Shown here in pieces: positions 1-8,070 of a DNA stretch of 64,000 bases. The notes below the pieces were generated by a model. The model searched no databases. It was not told where the DNA came from and saw nothing but the letters and a program-made list of their open reading frames with translations. The number at the start of each line of letters is the position of its first letter. The stretch's first letter is position 1. The translations under genes and the position numbers were made by a program. Source of the DNA: Natrinema gelatinilyticum (GTDB lineage Archaea; Halobacteriota; Halobacteria; Halobacteriales; Natrialbaceae); contig NZ_CP100757.1 in the NCBI RefSeq assembly GCF_024266705.1, positions 124,001-188,000 of the forward strand. Direction: 5' to 3'.

Positions 1-1223
1 CGGCAATGACCGGAAAAGGCGCAGAAAGTGCCAAGGATCGTTTGTCCGAACTCATCGTCAGCGCCGCTAGCAGTGTCGCCGACGATGGCCGCGTCGATGT
101 GGACAATGTCAAAATCGAGAAGATCGTCGGTGGCGCAACCGAGGATTCAGAACTCATCGAGGGCGTTGTTGTCGATAAAGAGCGGGTCAACGAGAACATG
201 CCGTATTTCGCTGAGGATGCTGACGTTGCGGTACTCGACGACGCCCTCGAAGTCAAAGAAACGGAGGTTGATACCGAAGTGAACGTCACCGATCCCGATC
301 AACTCCAGCAATTTCTCGAGCAGGAAGAGGCGCAACTTCGCGAAATGGTCGACACGATTGCCGACGCCGGAGCCGACGTCGTCTTTGCACAGGATGGCAT
401 TGACGATATGGCCCAGCAGTTCCTCGCTGACGAGGGTATCCTGGCGGTCCGCCGCACCAAATCCAGCGATGCCGAGCAGATCGCTCGCGCAACCGGCGCT
501 CACATCGTCGGCGCCGTTACCGACATCACCGCTGACGATCTCGGCAGTGCCGGCTCCGTTTCTCAGCAGGAGATTGCCGGCAGCCAGCAGATCCTCGTCG
601 AAGATGTCGAAGACGCTAAGTCTGTCACGCTGCTGCTGCGGGGCGGAACTGAGCACGTCATCGACGAAGTCGAGCGCGCTGTCGAGGACAGCCTCGGTGT
701 CGTTAGCATCACTCTCGAGGAAGGAAAGGCACTCCCCGGCGGTGGCGCCCCGGAGACCCAACTGGCACTCGAACTGCGCCAGTTTGCCGACAGCGTCGGC
801 GGCCGCGAGCAATTGGCTGTCGAAGCCTTTGCCGACGCACTCGAGGTCATCCCACGAACGATCGCCGAGAACGGCGGACTCGATCGGATCGACTCGCTCG
901 TCGACCTCCGGAGCCAGCACGATGCCGGCAATACGACGGCTGGGCTTAACGCCTATACGGGCGATATCATCGATATGGAATCCGAGGGCGTCTACGAGCC
1001 GCTGCGCGTAAAGACCCAGGCGATTGAGTCGGCCACAGAGGCGGCTGTTATGCTCCTACGCATCGACGACGTCATTGCGGCTGGCGATCTCAAGGGCGGC
1101 CAGGTTAACGGCGACGATGACGACGACGCAGGCGGCCCGCCTGCCGGTGGCCCCGGCGGCGGAATGGGTGGCGGTATGGGTGGTATGGGCGGAATGGGAG
1201 GCGGTATGGGCGGCATGATGTAA
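1..1223 (+). CDS. Thermosome (group II chaperonin) subunit, 5'-truncated by the window edge
   Basis: This is the C-terminal 400 or so residues of an archaeal chaperonin that forms double rings and folds proteins with ATP in the cytosol. The reading frame is open from base 3, so the true start lies to the left. Visible hallmarks are the apical-domain region, the equatorial motif GGGAPE near residue 247 of the visible part, and DAGNTTAGLNAYTGDI before the end. The C-terminus is a Gly-Gly-Met repeat tail typical of haloarchaeal thermosome subunits, preceded by an Asp run. Composition matches a normal haloarchaeal core gene, so this probably marks the edge of conserved DNA. Which thermosome paralogue it is cannot be told. 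Confidence 0.95.
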   Translation, partial: AMTGKGAESAKDRLSELIVSAASSVADDGRVDVDNVKIEKIVGGATEDSELIEGVVVDKERVNENMPYFAEDADVAVLDDALEVKETEVDTEVNVTDPDQLQQFLEQEEAQLREMVDTIADAGADVVFAQDGIDDMAQQFLADEGILAVRRTKSSDAEQIARATGAHIVGAVTDITADDLGSAGSVSQQEIAGSQQILVEDVEDAKSVTLLLRGGTEHVIDEVERAVEDSLGVVSITLEEGKALPGGGAPETQLALELRQFADSVGGREQLAVEAFADALEVIPRTIAENGGLDRIDSLVDLRSQHDAGNTTAGLNAYTGDIIDMESEGVYEPLRVKTQAIESATEAAVMLLRIDDVIAAGDLKGGQVNGDDDDDAGGPPAGGPGGGMGGGMGGMGGMGGGMGGMM

Positions 1224-1881
1224 ATTCACGCATCTAACGGCCTGACACACGATCGCGGGCACTCGGCGGTCCGTCGAATACCCACCTCTCACGTCGATCG
1301 GAAAACTGACAACCAATTCTCGCTGTGTGTACTGCGATTGCCCTCAGAATGGGTGATTCCAGTGAGTGGGGCAAGGAGATGACTGTCGTAAATGAGAAAC
1401 GCTATCAATCTCGTCTCCTCGTCCTATCTGTGGGCCTTTAGCTTGGTCGGGTAGAGCCCTCGGCTCATAACCGAGTGGTCACTGGTTAGCGTGGATTCAG
1501 CGCGACGCGGATATCAGTACATCATCTACGAAGAGTGGAAACCACGCTCACACGTCCAAGCCTCGAGGCCTCAGCCTCAACCTATACGGTTTTGCAACTA
1601 TGAACTCTCGAGGCCGACGTGGGCGACGATCACATGACTGACGCACTGTCACTCGCCATTACGATCCGTACTCCTCGCGATCGTAGCCGCCGACCGGTCG
1701 TGGTTCGAACATCTCTTTTTGCGCCGGCCCTTGCAGTGGCGTCCATCGGACGGCGAACGCGACCCGCTGATAGCTCACTGTGACCACCCCGGTTCACCAC
1801 TGCAGTGTTCACCGAGCTCGCCGCCGACGTCGTGGAGAGCCATCGGGACGTATTCAGCGCCAATCGCGAAGGCGACTCGTC
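1224..1881. other. Gene-poor stretch after the thermosome gene
   Basis: Apart from the tRNA-like fragment listed separately I see no convincing gene here. Short open frames on both strands look like shadows. On the minus strand around 1640-1720 a frame ends with EPRPVGGYDREEYGS, which resembles the C-terminus of a real protein, but it has no start and I do not recognise it. The stretch fits decayed DNA at the border of an accessory region. Confidence 0.4.
1432..1487 (+). pseudogene. Degenerate tRNA-Met(CAU)-like sequence
   Basis: A D-arm-like segment is followed by a perfect 5-bp anticodon stem (CTCGG/CCGAG) around loop CTCATAA, which presents anticodon CAU. The first half of a T-arm (ACTGGTT) follows. 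After that the sequence departs: the T-loop is interrupted and no 3' acceptor strand pairs with the 5' GGGCC. It is therefore probably not a working tRNA. A tRNA broken in the T-arm at the start of a mobile-element-rich region fits an old integration or deletion scar. Confidence 0.55.
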
Positions 1882-2182
1882 GGATGTGTGTGTACCGACG
1901 GTCGCGGTACTCGTGATACGGACACTTGCAGGCTTCGAGTCACATCTCGTCGAGGTACTCGCGACCGCTTTCGGAGACGACAAGGTACAGATTCCGGCAA
2001 CCCCGAACGCGATCCTGGTCTTCAAGCACAGTGAGGTAGTGTGTCAACGCGCGACCGTCGAGTACGCAGACGTACTGAGTTTGCTTGCATCTGACCCCAT
2101 CCATGGTCATGATCTCGGCGGTCGCTTTCATAATTTCACCCCTTCGTCACCATCACGACCGTGGACTCGAGCGACGACCTCG
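1882..2182. repeat. Direct repeat, copy 1 (partner 8071-8372)
   Basis: About 300 bp are nearly identical, in the same orientation, to 8071-8372. Both begin at a GTGTGTGTACCGACG-like run and end at GACTCGAGCGACGACCTCG. The flanks are unrelated. Each copy carries the same 63-codon minus-strand ORF and cuts off the neighbouring gene remnants, so the repeat behaves like a mobile or duplicated module of unknown type. Confidence 0.7.
1940..2131 (-). CDS. Small protein inside direct repeat, possible truncated winged-helix protein
   Basis: A 63-residue ORF with a near-identical partner at 8131-8322. The order of elements (HYLTVLE, then LYLVVSESGREYLDEM at the end) resembles the recognition helix and wing of small archaeal winged-helix regulators, but the protein is shorter than such regulators usually are. 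Most differences between the two copies are substitutions that leave the frame open, which mildly supports coding. It could also be a fragment conserved only because the repeat was copied recently. No function is assigned. Confidence 0.4.
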   Translation of the reverse strand: MKATAEIMTMDGVRCKQTQYVCVLDGRALTHYLTVLEDQDRVRGCRNLYLVVSESGREYLDEM

Positions 2183-2185
2183 TCG

Positions 2186-2684
2186 CTGTCGTCGAAGACG
2201 CTCAGGCTGGCGAAGAGTTTCAGGACTGGCTCAACACCCAAAGTCGTGTGAACGACTATTCCTACCGAAATACGCTCTTGATCAAGCGCCAGTGTCCCGA
2301 GGCGACGAAGGTCGACGGCTATCGAACCTGAGCGCAACGTCCAGGAAGGCGAGTTAGCCATCTGGATATGGGCCCGATCATCACCAAGCAGTGTCCGGAG
2401 TGCGAGAACTCACCGAACTACCACGAGGACAGCGACTGTGACTATGACGAGACACCGCCTGAGGAGTGGTCAAAGGGGAGTATTGGGTTCAGACCGCACC
2501 GGTGTTCGACACCTCTCAGACTGACGGTGAGCTACTCCCGAAACCGGCTACTGACGAACCTGGGGACCTTCTCCCAGCGCTTCTCGAGGCTGCTGACCGA
2601 CTCGGGGTAGACGGGGGCGCCGTCCCTGAACGGGAGTGGTCCCACGGCGATGCCAACGATGTACGGGTTGCCGAGTTATCTTGA
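2186..2684 (+). pseudogene. Remnant of an ArdC-like ssDNA-binding-domain protein
   Basis: Three pieces in different frames line up as one gene. The first has EFQDWLNTQSR, SYRNTLLIKRQCPEATKV and GYRT, then a stop. The second has PIITKQCPECENSP and PPEEWSKG. The third has APVFDTSQTDGE and LLEAADRLGVDGG. This order is that of haloarchaeal proteins with an N-terminal ArdC-like ssDNA-binding domain, found on plasmids and integrated elements. At least two frameshifts and a stop disrupt it. The 5' end is cut by the direct repeat at 1882-2182. A second remnant of the same family lies at 31558-31809. Confidence 0.65.
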
Positions 2685-2816
2685 CATCCTTCCGCGCAAT
2701 AACACTAAGACTTCTTTATGAGTTTATTCGGGGCGGGGCCCCGTTTCGTGATGGCGGAAGACCTCCGGACTTCCGAACCATGCTGGGTGCTTCAGTACGA
2801 CAATGCTTCAAAGGTA

Positions 2817-2864
2817 TCATGAATAGGCTTATGGACCATGACCCACAACTAATTCATGAATAGG
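2817..2864. promoter_or_regulatory. Repeated TCATGAATAGG motif upstream of the RHH/PIN operon
   Basis: The 11-mer TCATGAATAGG occurs at 2817-2827 and again at 2854-2864, 37 bp apart, just before the antitoxin start at 2875. The second copy lies in the palindrome ATTCATGAAT. Ribbon-helix-helix antitoxins usually repress their own promoters through such repeats, so this is a candidate operator. That role is inferred. Confidence 0.45.
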
Positions 2865-2874
2865 GTGATAGTCG

Positions 2875-3180
2875 ATGAGTGAGTCAACATACGTCCAGAC
2901 TGAATTGTCGAAGGAAGAATACCGACACTTCAAATCGCTTGCTCAAGAGAAGGGGCTCTCACTGACTGCGGCATTGCGTGAAGCAACCGAAGTCTGGATG
3001 GAGAAACAAGAACAAGTCGACCCAGATGACCCGTTGTTCGAGATTCTCGAGCAACTCGACCAAGAATCAGAGCCTGACATCCCACACACGAATGCTGCGA
3101 CAGAAGAAGACCTGATCGAAGAGTGGAGTGGGGAAACGGTTGATATCCAGTTCTCGGATTCGTCCAGCAGCGAGGAATGA
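2875..3180 (+). CDS. VapB-like antitoxin (ribbon-helix-helix type)
   Basis: A 101-residue acidic protein. Residues 5-45 fit a ribbon-helix-helix fold: a strand (YVQTELSKEEYRHF) followed by two helices (KSLAQEKGLSLTAALREA). The acidic C-terminal half would bind and block a toxin. The stop codon at 3178-3180 directly abuts the start of the PIN gene at 3181, the usual antitoxin-before-toxin order. Expected role: neutralise the PIN toxin and repress the operon. Exact family is inferred from layout and pattern only. Confidence 0.7.
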   Translation: MSESTYVQTELSKEEYRHFKSLAQEKGLSLTAALREATEVWMEKQEQVDPDDPLFEILEQLDQESEPDIPHTNAATEEDLIEEWSGETVDIQFSDSSSSEE

Positions 3181-3678
3181 ATGGGTCGTTCGATTGACAC
3201 CGCTGTTGGATCAGTTCCCGTAGATCATTTCGAACCGGCACGACTCACACATCGTGTATTCCTCGGTCCAAAGTTCCTGTTCGCGTTTTTCAACCCGAAC
3301 GATGAACTCCATGATACATCACGAGCGATCGCTGAGTTCGCACGTGAGGGGGATCTCCCCTATCGTCAGTTCATTGTCAACGAGCACGCCCTCGACGAAG
3401 CCGCAACTCGTCTGAAAAAACGCGCTTCGCTTCGATATGCTGAACTGTTATTCAGAGCGGTCGATGAAAGCGGTCTGTTTCGCTTCGAGCGTGTTTCTGA
3501 CGGCGCATTCAAGCAGGCACGCGAGAGATTCGTTGAGTGGGACAACAACGACGCCTCCTTCACGGACTTCGTCATAACGTGTCACATGAACGAACTGGGC
3601 GTCAATCACATCGCAACGTACGATAGTCACTACCAGCTATTCGATGTCGTGGCGATTCCGCATATCGATCTGGGTTGA
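3181..3678 (+). CDS. PIN-domain toxin (VapC-like RNase)
   Basis: A 165-residue PIN-type protein. The acidic residues expected of the Mg-dependent RNase site are visible in the second half: NEHALDEAATRL near residue 65 and NNDASFTDFVITCHMNELGVNHIATYDSHYQ... split around residues 120-155, with the typical DASFTD and ATYDSHY motifs. The N-terminal 25 residues are unlike a standard PIN start, where an early Asp is expected, so the true start may be inside. It directly follows the antitoxin gene. Likely action: cleavage of tRNA or other RNA when the antitoxin is lost. Confidence 0.7.
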   Translation: MGRSIDTAVGSVPVDHFEPARLTHRVFLGPKFLFAFFNPNDELHDTSRAIAEFAREGDLPYRQFIVNEHALDEAATRLKKRASLRYAELLFRAVDESGLFRFERVSDGAFKQARERFVEWDNNDASFTDFVITCHMNELGVNHIATYDSHYQLFDVVAIPHIDLG

Positions 3679-3694
3679 GCAAGTACGACCCCCC

Positions 3695-4183
3695 ATGAAC
3701 GAGAATTGTACTGGAATACCCGATTCGGGGCCGTTCGCGGAACAGCAACGACTGTTCACGTTGCTGTCCCAGGATACGCGTTACCTTACTGTTCAGGAGT
3801 TTCTTGGCCATCCCACTCATCTTATGTCGCTCGCGGAGTTCGAGTATATGACTGGAGAGAACCAGGCAGCGATCAAAGACCGACTTGAGACGCTGATCGA
3901 AGCGGGGACCGTCCCACGGTACACATACGAACCGAGTCACGGAAAGCGTGATCTTCCATCGCAGTTCTACGGCTTTACCGAGCGAGGCATTGAGATCCTC
4001 CACGACTACAAGTATCTGCGTGGTCTCCCAGTCGCTCGCGCTCTCTACGAGAACACTCGCAAAACGGAGAAGATTGAACGCCACGAAGCGGCACCGCGCC
4101 CGGAACTTCCAGCCACTGTCGCAGACGCGCTCAAGTTCGACGAACCCGATCTCGACGCCACCGACGTCAGCCCAAACCAATGA
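3695..4183 (+). CDS. Winged-helix DNA-binding protein of the haloarchaeal ArsR/MarR-like type
   Basis: I chose the ATG at 3695 over the longer frame because it gives a normal acidic N-terminus (MNENCTG). Residues 15-110 match a winged-helix regulator: RLFTLLSQDTRYLTVQEFLGHP, then AAIKDRLETLIEAGTV for the recognition helix, and LPSQFYGFTERGIEIL for the wing. The C-terminal 50 residues are charged and Pro-rich. It starts 16 bp after the PIN gene and overlaps the next ORF by ATGA, so it sits in the same operon. It could regulate the operon or be an unrelated passenger. Confidence 0.7.
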   Translation: MNENCTGIPDSGPFAEQQRLFTLLSQDTRYLTVQEFLGHPTHLMSLAEFEYMTGENQAAIKDRLETLIEAGTVPRYTYEPSHGKRDLPSQFYGFTERGIEILHDYKYLRGLPVARALYENTRKTEKIERHEAAPRPELPATVADALKFDEPDLDATDVSPNQ

Positions 4184-4419
4184 CCAATTCACAGAAATAG
4201 GGGGACCTGGCGGCCAAACACGATCGGATCACAGAAGAGCGGTTCACGGCCGTCCGCCAGTGGGTCGAATATATGAAAGAACAACCACCCGAGGTATGGG
4301 GTCTGCAACAGGATGCAGTGGTTGATTCCCAACTCGAGAGCGCCCAGCAAACAGGGCTTTCTACAGACCACGAGCGTCGGGTCCAGGACATCGCTCAGCA
4401 ATCAGCTGACGAAGAGTGA
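4180..4419 (+). pseudogene. Conserved-looking small ORF interrupted by an early amber codon
   Basis: The start ATG at 4180 overlaps the stop of the winged-helix gene (ATGA), a classic coupled arrangement. After six codons (MTNSQK) a TAG at 4198-4200 interrupts the frame, which then stays open for 72 more codons to TGA at 4417. The rest (DRITEERFTAVRQWVEYMKEQ and the region ending VQDIAQQSADEE) looks like an ordinary acidic helical protein. I read this as a recent nonsense mutation. Readthrough or a later start cannot be excluded. The family is not recognised. Confidence 0.55.
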
Positions 4420-4455
4420 GGCTACGGTTCTTTATACTGGTTAGCGAGGCGAATA

Positions 4456-4477
4456 CCCCGACCCACCGTGGTCGGGG
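4456..4477. repeat. Terminal hairpin of an IS200/IS605-like remnant
   Basis: An 8-bp perfect stem, CCCCGACC/GGTCGGGG, encloses a 6-base loop and is preceded by GAGGCGAATA. A similar GAGGCGAATG precedes the hairpin at 15575. Subterminal hairpins of this kind mark IS200/IS605 ends. No transposase remains nearby, so this is probably a scar. Confidence 0.4.
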
Positions 4478-4599
4478 ATGAAGCCGATAACTCGTGATAC
4501 AAACCATTAGGGTCATCGTCGGCCCGTCTGTCTCGACGATCACACCCGCGTCCTCGGCGGTCTCAAACCAGAGACTAACACTCAACACCGCGGGATACG

Positions 4600-5117
4600 C
4601 AGTTCATCAAGGACATCTACCAGAAGAATCCATTGTACAGGGACGAACTCGTACTGGATGGTCATCCCGTCGACATTGAGAATCTCACTATACTGGTGTT
4701 ACAGATCATCGGCTCGTTCGACCATCTCATCCCGCCGGACGCGAACAAGCCCTTTACTGACGTTATTCCGAGTGAGGACACCGACATCTATGAGTTCTTG
4801 ACCGGCCCACGTTGGGATGGCCGTCTCAGGGAAGGCTCACGCGGAGTTGTGGCCCCGCGTTGCGACGTGGTTCTGTGAGTGGTCGGTAACACAGACTGAG
4901 GAGTCGGCCATGGTCGACTAGGATCGGTTGCTGCAAACGCTCGACGGGATCGGTTCAACGTACGAGGAGCGTTTCCACGACACCGGGGTCACGTCGATGA
5001 CGCAACTCACAGCCGCAGAACCAGTCACGCTCCCTGACCGACTCGATCTGAGTGAATCACGAGTGCCATTCTGAATCGAGCAAGCGAGACAGTTAGGGGG
5101 CTCATCGCTCGTCCGAC
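4600..5117 (+). pseudogene. PhaC (class III polyhydroxyalkanoate synthase) C-terminal remnant
   Basis: The frame QFIKDIYQKNPLYRDELVL, HPVDIENLTILVLQIIGSFDHLIPP and DVIPSEDTDIYEFLTG matches the C-terminal half of the alpha/beta-hydrolase domain of archaeal PhaC, including the catalytic Asp/His area. Near 4805 the frame shifts. Continuing one base over gives GMAVSGKAHAELWPRVATWF, the expected His-containing segment. Further on, LLQTLDGIGSTYEERFHDTG and later stops complete the decay. The N-terminal half with the nucleophile Cys is absent. The product cannot be functional. Confidence 0.75.
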
Positions 5118-5166
5118 CATAGTGCTGGAAGCAGTTGACCGGCAGTTCGTGGCAAGCGACGAATGC

Positions 5167-5757
5167 TCACGTGACGACGATGCCGTCGTCGACCTCCATG
5201 TAGGGGTGGCCGTAGCCGCAGTCGGTCAGGCAGCTCAGTGTGTAATCGTCACGGCGTGTCGCACCGAGTTGACGAACGGCAGGTCTGGTGGCACTTCGAG
5301 GGAGCGCGACCGAGTGCATCATCATCCCACCGCCCATGTGGTCTTGTCCGGAAGGCATAATCGCGAGGCTGTGGTCGGGATACTGCTCGTTCGCCTCCTC
5401 CAGCAGTTCGTGGAAGTCACCGTCGGCAGGGGGAGGGATACGCTCCTCGTTTCGCTCTTCGAGCGCTTCATGGCCGGGGAGGGCCTCCTGGATCGACGCC
5501 GGGAGGGATTGCACGGCTTGACTCGCACCGGTATTGAACGAAACGACCCGAAGAATATCGTTACGTTGCAGGCTGATACGCTCCTGTTCCTCGCCCAAGT
5601 CGTCGAACATGACGAAGCCCCAGTGGTAGGCTCCGACGTAGATCGTCCTGTCGACGCCGTCGCCACTGCCCGGGAGATTTCCGACGCATCCCGAGAGACT
5701 TGCGATACCGGCTCCAAGTGCTGTCAGAAATTCTCGCCGCTGTACTATCAGGGACAT
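5167..5757 (-). CDS. Exported cupredoxin-like lipoprotein with a CuA-type site
   Basis: A 196-residue protein. The N-terminus has the twin-arginine-like RREFLTALGAG followed by a lipobox-type ASLSGC, so it should be exported and lipid-anchored on the outer face of the membrane. The C-terminus carries C-LTD-C-GYG-H-PYM, the CxxxCxxxHxxM spacing of the binuclear CuA site of cytochrome oxidase subunit II. An upstream His (YHWGF) may be another ligand. There is no N-terminal membrane hairpin as in true CoxB, so it is more likely a free electron carrier or copper-binding protein. A SHOCT membrane protein gene lies 9 bp upstream, suggesting one transcript. Confidence 0.75.
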   Translation of the reverse strand: MSLIVQRREFLTALGAGIASLSGCVGNLPGSGDGVDRTIYVGAYHWGFVMFDDLGEEQERISLQRNDILRVVSFNTGASQAVQSLPASIQEALPGHEALEERNEERIPPPADGDFHELLEEANEQYPDHSLAIMPSGQDHMGGGMMMHSVALPRSATRPAVRQLGATRRDDYTLSCLTDCGYGHPYMEVDDGIVVT

Positions 5758-5766
5758 GTTCGTGAC

Positions 5767-6135
5767 CTACTGCGACTCCTCGCGACTGAGTTTCGCACGC
5801 CGGTCCTCGAACTCTTTCTCGGAGAGATCACCACGAGCGTACGCTATGCGGAGCTCTTCAAGTGCCCTATCGCCGGTCATCGATGACCTGACACCGCCGA
5901 CGAGACCACGATAGAGGAGGTAGCCGATGCCCACGAGGATCACAAGCCAAACGAGCATCATCCCGATCCCCCATAGGGGTGAGAGGCCGCCAGCCGTGCC
6001 CCCTCCCCACCACCACCCCATCATGCCCATCATCGGCATCGCGAAGACCATCATCAACAGTGGGAACAGGACGATCACTGCGAGGACGATCAGGACGATG
6101 CGGAGCAAGCCGTCGGACGTGCGCGCTGTCGACAT
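5767..6135 (-). CDS. SHOCT-domain membrane protein
   Basis: A 122-residue protein with two membrane segments (about residues 10-40, Met-rich, and 55-80) separated by a Gly/Trp-rich loop (GMMGWWWGGG). A C-terminal SHOCT motif follows (ALEELRIAYARGDLSEKEFEDRRAKL). SHOCT is a short helical oligomerisation motif. The Met-rich segment next to a CuA-type lipoprotein hints at a copper link, but that is inference. Two further SHOCT membrane proteins occur at 8711 and 11050. Confidence 0.85.
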   Translation of the reverse strand: MSTARTSDGLLRIVLIVLAVIVLFPLLMMVFAMPMMGMMGWWWGGGTAGGLSPLWGIGMMLVWLVILVGIGYLLYRGLVGGVRSSMTGDRALEELRIAYARGDLSEKEFEDRRAKLSREESQ

Positions 6136-6267
6136 GGTGAACCACTAGGAACGTTCGTCAGCTGTCTCGATAAATTTGGTCGGCTACCAGTCTCGATCCA
6201 GTGCTTGCTGAGAGCGGAGAGGGAGCGAACGGGACATTGCGCTGTGTATCCACTGAGCTAAGTCCAC

Positions 6268-6489
6268 TCAGCAGCAGTCGGGGTCGTCAGGTGACCACTC
6301 GCACGCGTCGCCTATTGCCAGGCTGTTTTCGTCCACGTAGGTCGTGAGGCACGCGTAGTTGCAGAAGTACGTGGGTGTCCCACAGTCGTCGGTGCAATCG
6401 CGCACACAGATCGGGTCGTGATCGAAGATGCGCGACCTGCAGTACGCACAGGTCTCGTCGGCGTCGGGGAGTTTGACGGTCGTAGACAT
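6268..6489 (-). CDS. Small Cys-rich zinc-binding protein
   Basis: The ATG at 6489 gives a 73-residue acidic product; the longer frame adds an unlikely basic leader. Cys pairs CAYC, CVRDCTDDC and CNYAC, plus a terminal DPDCC, suggest one or two treble-clef or ribbon-type zinc sites. Haloarchaea carry many such tiny zinc proteins of unknown role. It is 98 bp downstream of another small zinc protein on the same strand. Confidence 0.6.
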   Translation of the reverse strand: MSTTVKLPDADETCAYCRSRIFDHDPICVRDCTDDCGTPTYFCNYACLTTYVDENSLAIGDACEWSPDDPDCC

Positions 6490-6587
6490 ACCTGCATTAC
6501 GGGCACGACTCAAAAACGTATTTCGCCAGCCGAACATCCAGAAATTCGATTCCTGCCTGTCAGCAGTACAGGTGTGGGATGGCGACG

Positions 6588-6752
6588 CTAGAATTCGATT
6601 GCCCCGATCATCGGTTCGCCTACACACTTAGGACAGACGTCTGTCTCGTATTGTTCCATACAGTGGCGGTGACAGCTGATGCCGCAGTGCTCGCAGACGA
6701 ACACCTCGTCGTCGCCTTCACACTGGGAGTTGCAGATGTAGCACCGAACCAT
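6588..6752 (-). CDS. 54-residue RING-like zinc protein
   Basis: This short ORF begins at ATG 6752 with MVRCYICNSQCEG and ends TAG at 6588. The Cys/His order is CxxC, then CEHCG, CHRHC and CPKC, which is the cross-brace order of RING-type or related zinc fingers. It ends with VGEPMIGAIEF. Haloarchaea have no canonical ubiquitin ligase needing such a fold, so a protein-interaction or DNA-contact role is equally possible. Coding is supported by the regular Cys spacing and the acidic composition. Confidence 0.6.
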   Translation of the reverse strand: MVRCYICNSQCEGDDEVFVCEHCGISCHRHCMEQYETDVCPKCVGEPMIGAIEF

Positions 6753-6993
6753 CGTTCGTAGACGGTACGCTAGCTAACGGCATAAATCGCTGTGCTCCTA
6801 GTCTTCCTCTTCGTATCGGATATTGACGGGCTGCTGTTAGCGTCGAACTGAAATCCACATTCGGTGCCTAGTCAGCTGATACCGTTTCAGCAATTGCGGT
6901 CGAGGAGACCGATTATCCCGTCCACACTTAATACGGCATCACTGTTCAGTGCTATCGCGGCTTAGGTATCTTCGTCAAGAGGGGGCAAACGGG

Positions 6994-7488
6994 TTAGTTG
7001 GACGCTGGCGATTCAGCGTGAACGACGTCGGCGAGGCTTTCGAGTTGTGCGGCCACATGTGCGCTCTCACCCGCTAAGTGTACGACGAGGTCGTCGAACG
7101 TGATGATCCCGACCACCTTCCCGTCGTCCACGACCGGAACTCGCCGCACGCTCGCTTGGTTCATGTGGTGGAGTAACCGCGGGACGCGTGCCTGAGACTC
7201 GATCGTCAGGGGGTCCTCGCTCATCACGTCACCTGCGGTGAGGTCTACTCCTGACTCCCCACTGAGGACGTTCGTCCCGTATTCGTCCGTCAGGAGGCGC
7301 ATCGAGAGATCACGATCAGTGACTATCCCGACGATCTCGTCATCATCGGTGACGACTACGTCACCCACGTTTTCGTCGGTCATCGTCTGTGCGACCTCAC
7401 TCACAGTTGTGTCACTGGTTACGCTTACCACGTCCTTTCGCGCTATTCGTCCCACTCGAAGGTCGACGACAGAGCGCTCGTTCGACAT
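6994..7488 (-). CDS. Two-CBS-domain protein
   Basis: The ATG at 7488 gives 164 residues. It contains two CBS repeats: residues about 10-70 (ARKDVVSVTSDTTVSEVAQ and DEIVGIVTDRDLS) and 80-140 (SEDPLTIESQARVPRLL and GKVVGIITFDDLVVHLAG). Paired CBS domains bind adenosyl ligands such as AMP, ATP or SAM and sense energy state. The protein has no fused enzyme domain, so it likely acts as a free sensor in the cytosol. An upstream in-frame start would add a basic leader and is less likely. Confidence 0.85.
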   Translation of the reverse strand: MSNERSVVDLRVGRIARKDVVSVTSDTTVSEVAQTMTDENVGDVVVTDDDEIVGIVTDRDLSMRLLTDEYGTNVLSGESGVDLTAGDVMSEDPLTIESQARVPRLLHHMNQASVRRVPVVDDGKVVGIITFDDLVVHLAGESAHVAAQLESLADVVHAESPASN

Positions 7489-7726
7489 CACTCGGACAGT
7501 ACGACAGCGAAGTGGAAAAGTGTAGGGACCCACCCGATCCGGTCTCTCGATCAGCATATACGTCCGACCATGCTTCCCGATACGCGAGGTTCGGACCTCC
7601 CTCTCTCAGGCTATCACAGCAGGACGAACAGCGGGCCAAGGAGCCCCGATATCGTCTTTGCGAGTCCGCGGGCGCCGGATATACTTTGGCCTGTGCAACC
7701 GAAGAGAAACTATCGGTCAAAACCCT

Positions 7727-8070
7727 ATGAGTGAACACGACGGCGCTTCGTCGGGCGGGATGGCCGGTCAGGGGTACGAGACCCAAGAGCCGGGGACCAT
7801 GATGCTCAAGCACCCGACGATGGAGCTGTGACCGCAGTATCCCATTGTCATCCTCGGTCTCTGGCTCATCGCGAACCTGTTCACCTTCGGGTACGAGAGC
7901 GTCGAGATGACCGTCAGCGACATTGCCAGCGGGGCGCTTCTGATAGTACTCGCCGCGGCCGTGCTCGTTCGTCGAAACGGGTGGGCGAACTACGCGAACG
8001 GATTCGTCCGACTCTGATTATTGCTTGCACCGCTGGTCCTCTGGGCTTCCACGAGCGCCGCCTACTTGGA
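7727..8070 (+). pseudogene. SPW-repeat-type membrane protein, broken by nonsense codons and a repeat
   Basis: The frame starts MSEHDGASSGG and continues to MEL, then TGA. It resumes as PQYPIVILGLWLIANLFTFGY, SDIASGALLIVLAAAVLVRRNGW and GFVRL, then another TGA before LLLAPLVLW. Both stops replace Trp codons that SPW-type membrane proteins carry at these places. The 3' end is cut by the direct repeat starting at 8071. Such proteins have several short membrane helices and no known activity. The gene is dead. Confidence 0.7.

Noticed and set aside
147..920. 257-codon minus-strand ORF at the left edge
   Set aside because: Antisense to the thermosome gene.
3602..4192. 196-codon minus-strand ORF
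   Set aside because: Antisense to the winged-helix gene, which has operon spacing and a family pattern.
5122..5886. 254-codon plus-strand ORF
   Set aside because: Antisense to the CuA-type lipoprotein and the SHOCT protein, both with clear motifs.
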